A DNA stretch of 64,000 nt from Streptosporangiaceae bacterium (GTDB lineage Bacteria; Actinomycetota; Actinomycetes; Streptosporangiales; Streptosporangiaceae). The notes beneath the pieces were generated by a model that ran no database searches, was not told the DNA's origin, and saw only the letters and a list, made by a program, of their open reading frames with translations. A program made the position numbers and the translations under genes. This document shows positions 1-11,404 of the stretch, one piece after another (positions within the stretch are counted from its first letter, which is position 1; every line of letters begins with the position of its first letter). Location of the stretch: positions 1 to 64,000 of the forward strand of contig JAOPYH010000144.1 of NCBI GenBank assembly GCA_025964715.1, in the 5' to 3' direction.

Positions 1-638
1 TGTCCGTGGGGTTGGGGCAGCCGCGCGCTCAGGTCGTTGCCCGAAAGCTTGCCGATCTGAGCGCGGATGGCCTCCACCGAGCGGAGTGATCGGCCCACCA
101 GGCTCCAGGTCATTGCCGCCGACAGACCGGCCAGCGCGAGGACTCCGACGCCGATGATGAGTTCGAGCGCATGCGTCGCGAGGATCGCGGGTGCTTCTAC
201 GCCTGCGTAGACGAAGTGTGGATCGTCCTTCGCGGACTTGTCCTGCAGAGAGAAACGGATGGCCGTGAAGATGGCACACCTGCCCTCTGACCGGTAGACG
301 GTCACATTCTCGATCCGGTCATTCAACGCGGGCCTGACATGGCTCAACGGCGTGTTGTAAGCCGCATTGCTCGAGTCCACGACCCGGCCGTGGGAGTCCA
401 CCAGCTGGAGCATTTTGACGCGGGCGGGGGTGGGGGCCTTGTGAGGTATGCCGCCGGCCCGTGCCGTCGCGATCCACTGAAGCGCGGATCGGTGTGTGTC
501 AGTGAGGATGCGGTCCCGGGTGGTGTTGCGGATCCCGAGGTCCAGGCCGACGCCGATGATGGTGAAGACAACGAGCGACAGTGCCGTGGCTATCAGTGTG
601 TAGCGTGCCCGGATCGATCGGGGGCGTAGAGCGAGCAT
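1..638 (-). CDS. Sensor histidine kinase, N-terminal part (cut by window edge)
   Basis: The visible 212 residues begin MLALRPRSIRARYTL. They contain a transmembrane helix at about residues 13-33, an extracytoplasmic stretch of about 115 residues, a second helix at about 150-172 and then a HAMP-like linker (SLRSVEAIRAQIGKLSGND). This is the usual front half of a two-component sensor kinase. The DHp and ATPase domains would lie left of the window, so kinase identity is inferred from topology. The ATG at 636-638 is preceded by a strong Shine-Dalgarno (GGAGGGAGGT), which fixes the start. The gene is divergent from the carbonic anhydrase. The sensed signal cannot be read from the sequence. Confidence 0.8.
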   Translation of the reverse strand, partial: MLALRPRSIRARYTLIATALSLVVFTIIGVGLDLGIRNTTRDRILTDTHRSALQWIATARAGGIPHKAPTPARVKMLQLVDSHGRVVDSSNAAYNTPLSHVRPALNDRIENVTVYRSEGRCAIFTAIRFSLQDKSAKDDPHFVYAGVEAPAILATHALELIIGVGVLALAGLSAAMTWSLVGRSLRSVEAIRAQIGKLSGNDLSARLPQPHG

Positions 639-830
639 GGACCTCCCTCCATTGGTCGGTCTCGCCGGCCCTCGTCTTGACCCGACGTTCACGGGATATA
701 GGCCGATACATTACGTTTTCTACATGTTTCTGGCTATATGGGTGGTAGATCCGTACGGGGCTTGACCCAAAGATGACCGTGGCTTTACGAATCTTTGGGA
801 CGACATGGCCCCACACCCGAGATCACAATA

Positions 831-847
831 CCTATTGACTTGATAGG
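831..847. promoter_or_regulatory. Dyad element upstream of carbonic anhydrase
   Basis: CCTATTGACTTGATAGG has 5-bp inverted arms (CCTAT/ATAGG) separated by 7 bp, about 55 bp before the carbonic anhydrase start and inside an otherwise AT-richer 260-bp divergent intergenic region (639-900). It looks like an operator or promoter element. No regulator is assigned. The rest of the intergenic region holds an AT-rich block around 690-745, probably the sensor kinase promoter. Confidence 0.3.
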
Positions 848-900
848 AAATCGGGGTGAGGCTGTGGCCGGAAGCCGGATCCTGTGAGGGGAGATTCTCC

Positions 901-1395
901 ATGAGCGTGACGGACGAACTGCTGGCGAACGCCGAGCGATACGCGGCCGCCTTCGACAAGGGGCACCTGTCGCTGCCTCCCGGTAAAGGTGTGGCGGTGG
1001 TGGCCTGCATGGACGCCCGCCTCAACCCGTACGGCCTGCTGGGCCTGACCGAAGGAGACGCGCATGTCATCCGCAACGCCGGCGGCGTGATCACGGCGGA
1101 CGAGCGGCGTAGCCTCGCCATCAGCCAGCGGCTCCTCGGCACGCGGGAGATCATCCTCATTCACCACACCGACTGCGGAATGCTCACGTTCACCGACGAC
1201 GCGTTCAAAGCCGGTATCCAGGCCGAGACCGGGCTCAAGCCGGACTGGTCGGCCGAGGCCTTCACGGAGGTGGAGGACGACGTCAGGCAGTCGATCGCGC
1301 GCATCAAGACCGATCCGTTCATTCCGCACACCGACCAGGTGCGCGGCTTCGTGTACGAGGTGGAGACGGGGAGGCTCCGCGAGGTGAAACCCTGA
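901..1395 (+). CDS. Beta-class carbonic anhydrase
   Basis: The 164-aa protein is a zinc enzyme interconverting CO2 and bicarbonate, predicted cytoplasmic. The beta-class zinc ligands and dyad are visible: C36 in CMDAR (with D38 and R40), then H89 and C92 in HHTDCG. Length and spacing match the short actinobacterial type exemplified by Mycobacterium tuberculosis Rv1284. The ATG at 901 is chosen over an in-frame upstream start at 856 because GAGGGGAG lies about 8 nt before it and the family starts here. It is a single gene, divergent from the sensor kinase. A short dyad at 831-847 may regulate it. Confidence 0.93.
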   Translation: MSVTDELLANAERYAAAFDKGHLSLPPGKGVAVVACMDARLNPYGLLGLTEGDAHVIRNAGGVITADERRSLAISQRLLGTREIILIHHTDCGMLTFTDDAFKAGIQAETGLKPDWSAEAFTEVEDDVRQSIARIKTDPFIPHTDQVRGFVYEVETGRLREVKP

Positions 1396-1533
1396 TCGCC
1401 CAGCGGTGTGGATCACCGTCGCGCGCGGCGGCCGTAGGCGCCGTGGGCCGGCCCGCTGGAACATACTCGCGTGTCGCCCGGTGGGCGCACGCCTGGGCGT
1501 TTTCCCTGGCCGCGTGCCGGGAAGCGGGATCTC

Positions 1534-2664
1534 ATGGGAGCGATCCGGCTGGGTCTCCTGGTGGACAGCGACGCCTACGGGGGCGCCGAGGCCTATGTCC
1601 GGCAGCTGCTGCGCCGCCTTCCGGCGCAGTTCGACCGGCACCTCGTGGTCGCCGAGCCGGTGGCGCCCTGGTTCGACGATCTCGACGGCCATTGTGCGTC
1701 TTCGACATGGGTCCCCGTGCTGCGTGGCCGGGAGTGGGTCCCGGAGCTGACGAGGCGGCTGGGCCAGGTCGGGGCCGACGTCTGGCACGTCAACCTTGTG
1801 GATCCGGCCAGCAACCGGGCCGTACTCGCGGCGGCGTGCGCCGCCGCGCCGACCGTGGCGACCTTGCACATGCCCGGCACGGTGCCGGATGGGCTGGGGG
1901 CACCGGACGGACCGTACGCGCGGGTGAGCGCCGTTGTGGCGGTGTCCGCGCAGATCGCCGAGCTGCTGCATGGGCGCCTTGGAATGCCGCCGGAGCGGGT
2001 CGTGCGGGTCCGTAACGGCGTTGATCTGCCGACGGCCCTGGTCTGCTCACCTCCGAGGTCCTTGCCATACCGCCCGCCGAGAGTCGGCGCGGTGGGAAGG
2101 CTCACTGGACAGAAGGGCTTCGACGTCCTGACCGCCGCGGTGGCGCTGCTGATCGGGCGCGGCAGGGTGGTCGAGGTCGTCGTGGCGGGGGAGGGGCGTG
2201 ACCGGAGAGCGCTCGAGGCCGGTGCCGCCGGACTGCCGATCCATTTCACCGGCTTTGTGGCGGACGTCCCCGCCTTCCTGGAGGGGCTTGACGTCTTCTG
2301 TCTCCCCTCCCGTCGGGAGGGGCTGCCACTCACGCTGCTGGAGGCCATGGCGCGTGGGCTGCCGTGCGTCGCCACCAGGGTGGGGGACATCCCCGAGGCC
2401 GTCGGCGACGCCGCGGTGACCGTGCGGCCGGAGGACCCGGTGGCACTCGCCGACGCACTCGAGCGGCTCATCGCCGAGCCGGCCCGGCGTAGGCGGCTGG
2501 GGGAGCGGGCCCGGGCGGTGGCCGTGGAACGCTTCGATGCGGCGGACATGGTGGACCCCGTCGCCGGGCTGCTCCGAGCCGCGGCCACCGGTCCGTGCGC
2601 GGCGCCCGATCACCCGAGGAGGTCCAGGACCTCCCCCAGCACCGCGCCGACCGACAGCTCATGA
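1534..2664 (+). CDS. Family 4 glycosyltransferase (GT-B)
   Basis: The 376-aa protein is a retaining GT4-type glycosyltransferase, predicted to act at the cytoplasmic face on a nucleotide sugar. The N-terminus has the donor/acceptor signature (GLLVDSDAYGGAEAYVRQL). The C-terminal Rossmann half carries VGRLTGQKGFDVLTAA and the E-x7-E region (SRREGLPLTLLEAMARGLP). ATG 1534 is chosen because MGAIRLGLLV begins the fold; upstream in-frame codons encode low-complexity sequence. The last 55 bp overlap, tail to tail, the end of the GT9 gene on the other strand. It is the first gene of the glycan island. Donor and acceptor are unknown. Confidence 0.88.
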   Translation: MGAIRLGLLVDSDAYGGAEAYVRQLLRRLPAQFDRHLVVAEPVAPWFDDLDGHCASSTWVPVLRGREWVPELTRRLGQVGADVWHVNLVDPASNRAVLAAACAAAPTVATLHMPGTVPDGLGAPDGPYARVSAVVAVSAQIAELLHGRLGMPPERVVRVRNGVDLPTALVCSPPRSLPYRPPRVGAVGRLTGQKGFDVLTAAVALLIGRGRVVEVVVAGEGRDRRALEAGAAGLPIHFTGFVADVPAFLEGLDVFCLPSRREGLPLTLLEAMARGLPCVATRVGDIPEAVGDAAVTVRPEDPVALADALERLIAEPARRRRLGERARAVAVERFDAADMVDPVAGLLRAAATGPCAAPDHPRRSRTSPSTAPTDSS

Positions 2665-3668
2665 GCGCACCGCAAGTCGATGGGACAGGACAGATGCGGA
2701 CATGGACTGCAGGCCACGCCGGCCCGGACAGCCCGATGCCGGTCGTGCCTGTACGCCCACCGCACCGGATCCCCGGCCATGAACAGCGTGACGCTCGGCG
2801 TCCCGGTGGCGGCGGCCAGATGGGCGGCGCCGGTGTCGTTGGAGACCAGCAGGGCGGCATTGCGCAGGAGCGCCGCCAGCGCGCCGAGCGTGGTGACGCC
2901 GGTGAGGTCCACCGGCCGGCATCGGGAGTGCCGCACGACATCACGGGCCAGGTTCCGTTCCGCGGCGAGTCCGCTGACGACGACCCGCAGCCCCCGAGAG
3001 GAGAGCTCGTCGGCCACGGCGGCGAAGTGCGCCGGCGGCCAGCGGCGGGTAGGGGCCGACGCACCGGGGTGCAGGACCGCGTACCGGCCGGGCGCCAGGC
3101 CGTGCCGGCGAGCGAGCGCGGCGAACGCGGCGGTGTCCGCGGGAAGCTCACGGAACTCCAGCGCGTCGTCATGCCACGGCACGCCCAGATGCCGGAGGAG
3201 GGCCAGGTGACGGTGGACCTCGTGCACCTGTCCCGGATAGGGGAGATACAGCTCGCCACAGCCCGGGAACCCCGCGGCGGCGAACCCGCCGACCCGGGCC
3301 CCCGCGGATCGGCCGATCCGCTCGCAGGCTTCGTTGGCGGCAACCCGGTCGCCGTACGCCTGGAGGACCAGGTCGAAGTGGCGTTCCGCCGCCGCGGACA
3401 ACAGGCGGGCCAGCCCCGCGCGGTCCGGCGGCCGGTCCGGGATGCCCGGGTAGCCGCTGAACGGCAGGAGCTCGTCGATGTAGCGCGAGAAACGGGCCAG
3501 TACTGGCGCGGTCTCCGCCCAGGTGATCACAGTCGTACGGACGTCCGGCCGGGCCCGGCGAAGGGCCCGGAGCGCCGGCACCCAGCAGAGCAGATCACCG
3601 AGGCCGACGCGCGCGCGCAGAAACGCCACGCGGCGGACCGCGGGATCGGCGAGCGGCGGGACGGGCAT
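2610..3668 (-). CDS. Family 9 glycosyltransferase (heptosyltransferase-like)
   Basis: The 352-aa protein resembles ADP-heptose:LPS heptosyltransferases (GT9, GT-B fold). The N-terminal GLGDLLCWVPALRALRRA, the mid-protein VLHPGASAPTRRWPP and the C-terminal SNDTGAAHLAAATGTP are the characteristic GT9 blocks. Gram-positive actinobacteria lack LPS, so it probably transfers a heptose or other sugar to a cell-surface glycan or secondary metabolite. Its start lies 47 bp from the divergent GT2 fusion gene, and its 3' end overlaps the neighbouring GT4 gene by 55 bp. No heptose biosynthesis genes (gmh/hld) are visible here, so the donor may come from a locus elsewhere. Confidence 0.87.
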   Translation of the reverse strand: MPVPPLADPAVRRVAFLRARVGLGDLLCWVPALRALRRARPDVRTTVITWAETAPVLARFSRYIDELLPFSGYPGIPDRPPDRAGLARLLSAAAERHFDLVLQAYGDRVAANEACERIGRSAGARVGGFAAAGFPGCGELYLPYPGQVHEVHRHLALLRHLGVPWHDDALEFRELPADTAAFAALARRHGLAPGRYAVLHPGASAPTRRWPPAHFAAVADELSSRGLRVVVSGLAAERNLARDVVRHSRCRPVDLTGVTTLGALAALLRNAALLVSNDTGAAHLAAATGTPSVTLFMAGDPVRWAYRHDRHRAVRAGVACSPCPHLSCPIDLRCAHELSVGAVLGEVLDLLG

Positions 3669-3715
3669 GACCGAAACCTCCAGACGCCCCTGGGGCCGAA
3701 TCCGCGGACGTCCCG

Positions 3716-5578
3716 GTGAACCCGTACCCGGGGGATGGGCCGGAATGCGCCGTGTCGGTGATCATGCCGACCTACCGGCAGGCGAGCTTCCTGCCCCGCG
3801 CGCTCGGTGGCCTGCTCGCACAGACGGTCCGGAACTGGGAGCTGTTGATCGTCGACGACGGGTCCCCCGACGAGACCCCCGACGTCGCCCGGCGGTTTCT
3901 CGGTGACCCGCGGGTGCGCTATCACCGGTTGCCGGGCAACCAGGGGCTTGGCGCGGCGCTCAACGTGGGACTGGGCCTGACCACCGCGCCGGTGATCTCC
4001 TACTTGCCCTCCGACGACCTCTACGAGCCCCGGCACCTCGAGACACTGCTGGCCCTGCTGGCCGACCCTGCCGTGGTCCTCGCCCACTCAGGAGTTCATC
4101 ACCACGATGGACACAGCTCCCCCGGAGCCCCGGGCGGCGGTCATTGCCTGCAGCTCGTCCAGGTGGCCCACCGGCGGACCGGCGAGCTGTGGACCGAACG
4201 GGCGGAGTTGGAGAGCGACGACCTCGACCGGCTCTACTGGGCGCGGTTACGGCCCCTCGGCCAGGTGGCCGCCACGGGCCGGGTGACCTGCACCTGGACC
4301 GACCACCCGGCTCAGCGGCACAAGGCGATCCGCGAGAGCCACGACGGGGGCCTCAACGTCTTCCGGTCCCGCTACCGCGTCTCCGTGCCGCTGCGCTTCC
4401 ACTCCACCGACAGCGGCGAGACGGACGAGGTGGCGTTGTACGGCCGGTTCCGGCGCCGCCACCTGCCTCCGGACCCGCAGGGGCTGCGCATCCTGCTCGC
4501 CGGTGAGCTCGCCTATAACCCCGAGCGGGTCGTGGCGCTGGCCGAGCGCGGCCACCGGCTGTACGGAATCTGGACCGAGGACGCCCTGGGCTGTAACACC
4601 GTCGGGCCGCTGCCGTTCGGGCACGTCATCGATCTCCCTCGCACCGGCTGGCGAGAGGCGGCGCGCCGGCTGCGGCCGGATGTGATCTACGCGCAGCTGA
4701 ACTGGCGGGCGGTCCCCTTCTGCCACCGGGTGCTGCGGGCCCTGCCCGAGGTGCCGTTCGTCTGGCATTTCAAGGAGGCGCCGCAGCACAGCATCCGGCG
4801 GGGCGAGTGGCCCCTGCTGGCCGAGCTCGCGACCCGCTCCGACGCGCAACTCTACTGTTCGGCCGAGGAGCGCGACTGGTTCCTGACCGCGCTGCCGGGT
4901 CTGGCCGATCCCGGCCGCGCGCACGTTCTCGATGGCGACCTGCCCAAGGCGGACTGGTTCGCCGGGCGCCGGAGCCGCCGGTTGTCGGAGCACGACGGCG
5001 AGATCCACACCGTGGTCCTCGGCCGGCCGCTGGGGCTCGACGCCGAGTTCGTCACAGCGCTGGCCCGGCGCGGTGTGCACACGCACCTGCACGGGCTCGT
5101 TGTCGCGCCGGGTGCCAAGGGCGCCTGGACGGCCTGGCTGGAGCGGGCCATCCGCGCCGCACCGGGCCATGTCCACGTCCACCCGCATGCCGACCAGAGG
5201 CACTGGGTCGCCGAGCTGTCCCAGTACGACGCGGGGTGGCTACACCGGGTGTCGAGCGCCAATGGCGGGGATCTGCGCGGCGCGACCTGGAACGATCTCA
5301 ATGTTCCGGCTCGGATCCCTCCGCTCATGGCCGCCGGCGTCCCGCTGCTGCAGCACCGCAGCCCCGGCTGCCGGGTGGCCGCGGACCGGCTGGTGGCGGA
5401 GACCGGGATCGGACTGCTGTACGACGACGCCGGCGATCTCGCCGACCGGCTGCACGACGAGGCGACGCTGGCGCGCGCCCGCGCGGCGGTGGCCACCCAC
5501 CGGAACTCCTTCACCTTCGACGCGCACGCTGACGACCTCGTCACGCTGTTCAGGAGCCTCGCCGCCGGTGCGGCGTGA
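3716..5578 (+). CDS. Two-domain glycosyltransferase (GT2 N-terminus plus GT-B-like C-terminus)
   Basis: The 620-aa protein has an N-terminal GT2 (GT-A) domain at about residues 10-130: VSVIMPTYRQASFLPRAL, LLIVDDGSPDETPD and the DxD-type PSDDLYEPRHL. Residues 260-600 form a second, unrelated half opening with LRILLAGELAYNPERVVAL and resembling a GT-B acceptor/donor pair (WHFKEAPQHS, later a PPLMAAGVPLLQH segment). The fusion could add two sugars in sequence or couple recognition to transfer. The GTG start at 3716 sits 47 bp from the divergent GT9 gene. Its stop (5576-5578) directly abuts the stop of the convergent GT4 gene. The C-terminal function is inferred from fold-like patterns only. Confidence 0.8.
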   Translation: MNPYPGDGPECAVSVIMPTYRQASFLPRALGGLLAQTVRNWELLIVDDGSPDETPDVARRFLGDPRVRYHRLPGNQGLGAALNVGLGLTTAPVISYLPSDDLYEPRHLETLLALLADPAVVLAHSGVHHHDGHSSPGAPGGGHCLQLVQVAHRRTGELWTERAELESDDLDRLYWARLRPLGQVAATGRVTCTWTDHPAQRHKAIRESHDGGLNVFRSRYRVSVPLRFHSTDSGETDEVALYGRFRRRHLPPDPQGLRILLAGELAYNPERVVALAERGHRLYGIWTEDALGCNTVGPLPFGHVIDLPRTGWREAARRLRPDVIYAQLNWRAVPFCHRVLRALPEVPFVWHFKEAPQHSIRRGEWPLLAELATRSDAQLYCSAEERDWFLTALPGLADPGRAHVLDGDLPKADWFAGRRSRRLSEHDGEIHTVVLGRPLGLDAEFVTALARRGVHTHLHGLVVAPGAKGAWTAWLERAIRAAPGHVHVHPHADQRHWVAELSQYDAGWLHRVSSANGGDLRGATWNDLNVPARIPPLMAAGVPLLQHRSPGCRVAADRLVAETGIGLLYDDAGDLADRLHDEATLARARAAVATHRNSFTFDAHADDLVTLFRSLAAGAA

Positions 5579-6820
5579 TCAATGCGGCGGGGGCGAGCTC
5601 GGGCTCATCACCGCGGCGTAATGGCGCAGGAGTGCGTCGAGATGGGCGGCCGGGGCGTGATGGCGGATGACCTGATCGCGTGCGGCGGCGCCGAGTGTCC
5701 GGGCGTAGGCGGGGTCGCCCCCGAGCAGCCGGAAGGCGACCGCCAAGGCGCGTGGCTCGCCGGGGGGCACGAGCAGCCCCGTGCGGCCGTGATCGATGAG
5801 CTCTGGCAGGCCGCCGATCCGGGACGCCACCACGGGGACTCCGCAGGCCGCCGCTTCGAGCACGCTCATCGGGCAGTTCTCGTACCACAGCGCGGGCAGG
5901 ACCGCGGCCGTCGCGGCGCCGAACGCCTCCATCAGCGCGCTCCTGACGGCGAAGCCGTGCAGACGCACGGGAAGCCCCTCGGCCAAGACCCGGCGGCGGA
6001 TCGAGGCCTCGGCCGGGCCCGATCCGTACAGGTGGATCGTGGACCCTGCCGTCAGCTGACCAGCCGCGGTGAGCAGCACGTCGAGTCCCTTCTCGGGGAC
6101 CAGTCGTCCGGTGTAGACGAACCGGGCAGGTCGCGCCGGCCGGGCCAGTGGATGTGCCGGGGGCGCCACGGGGTTGGGCAACACCACCACCCGGTCCGCG
6201 GGAAGGCCTCCGGACACCACCCGGTCGCGCAGGAAGGCGCTGGGCGCCAGGAAGAGCCGCACCGACCGCCACCAGCCCCGTACCGCCGCCAGGCCGGCCT
6301 CGGCGCCGGCCGCGGCCGCTCGCCACGCCGAACCCTCGCCGGCCAGGCACCCGTGCCGGAGCGGGTTGGCCAGCCGGCCGCCGTTCAGGCATCGCTCACA
6401 GGGGCGGCCCTGGGTGAACAGCCGGTAGTTCGGGCAGACGGCCTTGTAATCGTGCAGGGTCATGACCACGGGGATCCCGTGGTCGCGCAGCGCGTCCAGC
6501 ACCGACAGGGTGAGGAACTCGTGGACGTGATGGACGTGGGCGATGTCCGGGCGGACCTGCGTGAGGAGCGCGTCGAGCGCCCGCCGCGCGGGCCGGCTGT
6601 AGATGCCGGCCAGCCGGCGGCCCGGCTCCGTACGGCCCCCGGCCCCCGCCGGTGGCGGGAACCACCCGGCCCAGGGTGTGGGTGCGGTATCCGGCTCGGC
6701 GGTGGCGAAGGGCACCACCTCATGGCCCGCGCCACGGAGCAGCTCCTCAGTCAAGGACACCATGGTCTCGGCGCCGCCGGGTCCCGGTTTGTAGTGACTG
6801 GTCAGCAGCAGGACGCGCAT
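5579..6820 (-). CDS. Family 4 glycosyltransferase with Cys-rich insert
   Basis: The 413-aa GT4 enzyme has an N-terminus, MRVLLLTSHYKPGPGGAETM, that carries the GT4 acceptor-side signature. HDYKAVCPNYRLF followed by RPCERCLNGG is the two-cysteine loop found in a subset of surface-polysaccharide GT4s. The donor half has YTGRLVPEKGLDVLL and an ENCPMSVLEAAACGVP E-x7-E block. It lies downstream of the dehydrogenase/oxidoreductase pair on the same strand (16-bp gap), so probably one transcript with 6837-8901. Donor sugar unknown. Confidence 0.88.
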   Translation of the reverse strand: MRVLLLTSHYKPGPGGAETMVSLTEELLRGAGHEVVPFATAEPDTAPTPWAGWFPPPAGAGGRTEPGRRLAGIYSRPARRALDALLTQVRPDIAHVHHVHEFLTLSVLDALRDHGIPVVMTLHDYKAVCPNYRLFTQGRPCERCLNGGRLANPLRHGCLAGEGSAWRAAAAGAEAGLAAVRGWWRSVRLFLAPSAFLRDRVVSGGLPADRVVVLPNPVAPPAHPLARPARPARFVYTGRLVPEKGLDVLLTAAGQLTAGSTIHLYGSGPAEASIRRRVLAEGLPVRLHGFAVRSALMEAFGAATAAVLPALWYENCPMSVLEAAACGVPVVASRIGGLPELIDHGRTGLLVPPGEPRALAVAFRLLGGDPAYARTLGAAARDQVIRHHAPAAHLDALLRHYAAVMSPSSPPPH

Positions 6821-6836
6821 GAGGAGGCCGGCCGCT

Positions 6837-7934
6837 TCAGAAAGTGAAGACGGCCTGGATGGTGTGGCGCCGCCGGGCCGCCAGGTCCCGCAGGAAGGCG
6901 GGCGCCTCCTCCACCGGCACCACGTCGGTCACCAGGTGCCGCAGCACGTCCGCGCCGCGGGCGCGCAGCAGCTCGACGGTCGCCGCGGACAGGTCGGCGC
7001 GCGACCACGAGGAGCCGCGTGGCACCCGGCCTATCTGAGCGCACCGGACGGTCAGCCCGTTGTGGTGGAACTCCTCGCCGAGGCGCACGTCAGCCGCTCC
7101 GTCCTGATAGAACGCGAGGTCGATGACCGACCCCTGCGGCCGTAAGGCTCGAAGCGCGGTGTGAAGCGCCCGGCCCAGACCCCGGCACTGGAAGACCACG
7201 TCGGCTCCGGGCTCCGGGCGGCGCCACCGCTCCTTGCACCAACGCGCGGGGTCGTAGGTGCGCTCGTCCACCGGCACGCAGCCGAGCTCCCCGGCCGCCG
7301 CGAGCCGCGCCGGGGTCGGGTCGGCGACCGCGACCTCGGCGGCCCCGTGGTGCAAGGCGAACAGCGCGGTCAGCAGGCCCACGACACCGGCACCGGTCAC
7401 GAGGACCCGCCGTCCGGCCACGCCTCCGCCGAGCCCGTCGCCCCGCGCCGCGTCCGTACGGCCCAGCTCGGCGACGGCGTGCAGCAGCCCGTTGGCGCAG
7501 ATCGGCCCCATCTGTGCGACATAGACGCCCAGCAGCGGGTCGAGATCCCCGGGCAGTGCGACCACGTGATCGGAGCGCGGGTCCGCGCGATAGGCGGCGC
7601 GGTGCCCGTAGGCCATGGCGACCGTCGCCCCCACCGGGACGGCCGCACACCGGCTCTCCCGGACCCGGCCCACCTCCATGTAGCCGAGGCAGCGCACCGG
7701 ATAGCTCCCGGTCGGTGCGCCGTCCTCGAACAGCCGCAAGCGGCGGTCGAAACGCCGGCTGAGGAACGGGCTCGTGCCCTTCACCGTGGCCAGCTCGGTG
7801 CCGGCGGACAGCCCGCTGAAGAGCGTCTCGACCTCGAACCCGCCGGCCGTCAACGGCCCGCCCGGCTCGGTGAAGATCTCCGGCTCGCCGGGGGCGCGCA
7901 CGCCGAGGCTCCGCACCCCGGTCATCTCAGTCAT
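6837..7934 (-). CDS. Zinc-type alcohol dehydrogenase-like (MDR) oxidoreductase
   Basis: The 365-aa medium-chain dehydrogenase/reductase has an N-terminal GroES-like part with GLSAGTELATVKG and VRCLGYMEVGRV. The Rossmann domain is marked by VLVTGAGVVGLLTALFAL. The typical GHE catalytic-zinc signature of classical alcohol dehydrogenases is not evident, so zinc dependence is uncertain. ATG 7934 is chosen because the upstream Gfo/Idh gene ends at 7927 and overlaps by 8 bp, indicating translational coupling. A plausible role is redox modification (keto/hydroxy) of a sugar or lipid for the glycan island. The substrate is unknown. Confidence 0.8.
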   Translation of the reverse strand: MTEMTGVRSLGVRAPGEPEIFTEPGGPLTAGGFEVETLFSGLSAGTELATVKGTSPFLSRRFDRRLRLFEDGAPTGSYPVRCLGYMEVGRVRESRCAAVPVGATVAMAYGHRAAYRADPRSDHVVALPGDLDPLLGVYVAQMGPICANGLLHAVAELGRTDAARGDGLGGGVAGRRVLVTGAGVVGLLTALFALHHGAAEVAVADPTPARLAAAGELGCVPVDERTYDPARWCKERWRRPEPGADVVFQCRGLGRALHTALRALRPQGSVIDLAFYQDGAADVRLGEEFHHNGLTVRCAQIGRVPRGSSWSRADLSAATVELLRARGADVLRHLVTDVVPVEEAPAFLRDLAARRRHTIQAVFTF

Positions 7935-8901
7935 GGACCGCGGCCTCGCAGGCCGTGCCGGCGTAGGCGGCATCAGCGGCGGCGCAGGCGAGCCGGTGCG
8001 TGCGCAACGCCTCTCCGTAGGGGGCTCGCATACTCCAGTGGGCTTCGCGTACCGCCCCGATGAAGTCCGCGTCCTCACGCAGGAAGGGGTCGCCGTGGGC
8101 TGTCATGGTCCAGCGCCCGGTCGCGTCCTCCACGACGAGTTCCTGTTCCGACAACGTGACCGTCCGGCCGGTACAGAAGAACTCGATGCTCATCCGGTAT
8201 CCGCGGTCGAGCACGCAGGTGGCCGCGATGGTCCCTATGGCGCCGGACGAGAAGCGCAGCGAAGCCGTGGCGGCCCGATGGATCTCGCCATCGGCGGCTC
8301 CGGGGAGGCGGGAAGCGTCCGCGTGCACGACCTCGAAATCCCCGACCAGCAACCGGGCCAGGTCGAACAGATGCGTCGCCTGTTCGACGAGCTGTCCGCC
8401 GGACTGGTCCTGCCGGATCCACCAGTCCGCACCCGGGGTCCGGTCGAGCCAGAAGCCCAGCACCAGCAGCGGCGGGGTCTCGGTGAGCAACTCGGCGGCC
8501 CGCTCCACGGTGTCGAGGTAGCGCCAGTGGTAGCCGGTCCCCGTGGCCAGGGCATGGTCCTTCACCAAAGCCGCGATGCTCTCGGCGGTCGCCACGTCAC
8601 AGGCGAGCGGCTTCTCCACGAAGAACGGCAGGTCGTGTTGGATCGCGGCGCGTTCGGGCGGGCCGTGCGCGGCGGGCGGCACGCAGATGTAGACGGCGTC
8701 GAGCGGCTCGCGAGCGAACATCTCCTCATGGCCGCGGTACGGCCGGGCGCCGGTGAGCCGGGAGAACCGCTCCGTCCGGTCCGCGCGCGGATCGGCCACC
8801 GCGGTGATGCCCACGCCGTCGAGGCGGGACAACGTCTCCGCGTGCCGTGTCGCCACGTAACCGGCGCCGACAAAACCGACCTTGACGATTCGTGCGCTCA
8901 C
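7927..8901 (-). CDS. Gfo/Idh/MocA family NAD(P)-dependent oxidoreductase
   Basis: The 324-aa protein has an N-terminal Rossmann motif (VKVGFVGAGYVATRHAETL) and the family VEKPLACD block containing the catalytic EKP lysine. These enzymes oxidise or reduce sugars or nucleotide sugars. GTG 8901 is preferred because it places the Rossmann motif at the usual distance from the N-terminus; an ATG at 8937 is possible but would add a Gly/Pro-rich tail. It is translationally coupled to the following MDR gene (8-bp overlap) and heads the minus-strand trio ending with a GT4, suggesting synthesis or tailoring of an unusual sugar. Confidence 0.85.
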   Translation of the reverse strand: MSARIVKVGFVGAGYVATRHAETLSRLDGVGITAVADPRADRTERFSRLTGARPYRGHEEMFAREPLDAVYICVPPAAHGPPERAAIQHDLPFFVEKPLACDVATAESIAALVKDHALATGTGYHWRYLDTVERAAELLTETPPLLVLGFWLDRTPGADWWIRQDQSGGQLVEQATHLFDLARLLVGDFEVVHADASRLPGAADGEIHRAATASLRFSSGAIGTIAATCVLDRGYRMSIEFFCTGRTVTLSEQELVVEDATGRWTMTAHGDPFLREDADFIGAVREAHWSMRAPYGEALRTHRLACAAADAAYAGTACEAAVHD

Positions 8902-9033
8902 ACCGGGACACCTACCCCCGGGTCCGGAGCGGTTCACCCCAGAACGCTTAAAGGAGGACTGGCCTGGGCATTTGCGCCATAGGGGCCGGATCCGCCGGGT
9001 CCCCCGCGTGGTGGTTCCGGACGACGTCTTCGA

Positions 9034-11404
<2,371 letters not shown>

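Noticed and set aside
832-1971. A 379-codon minus-strand frame opposite carbonic anhydrase and the first GT4
   Set aside because: Antisense shadow: His/Arg/Pro-rich with no domain.
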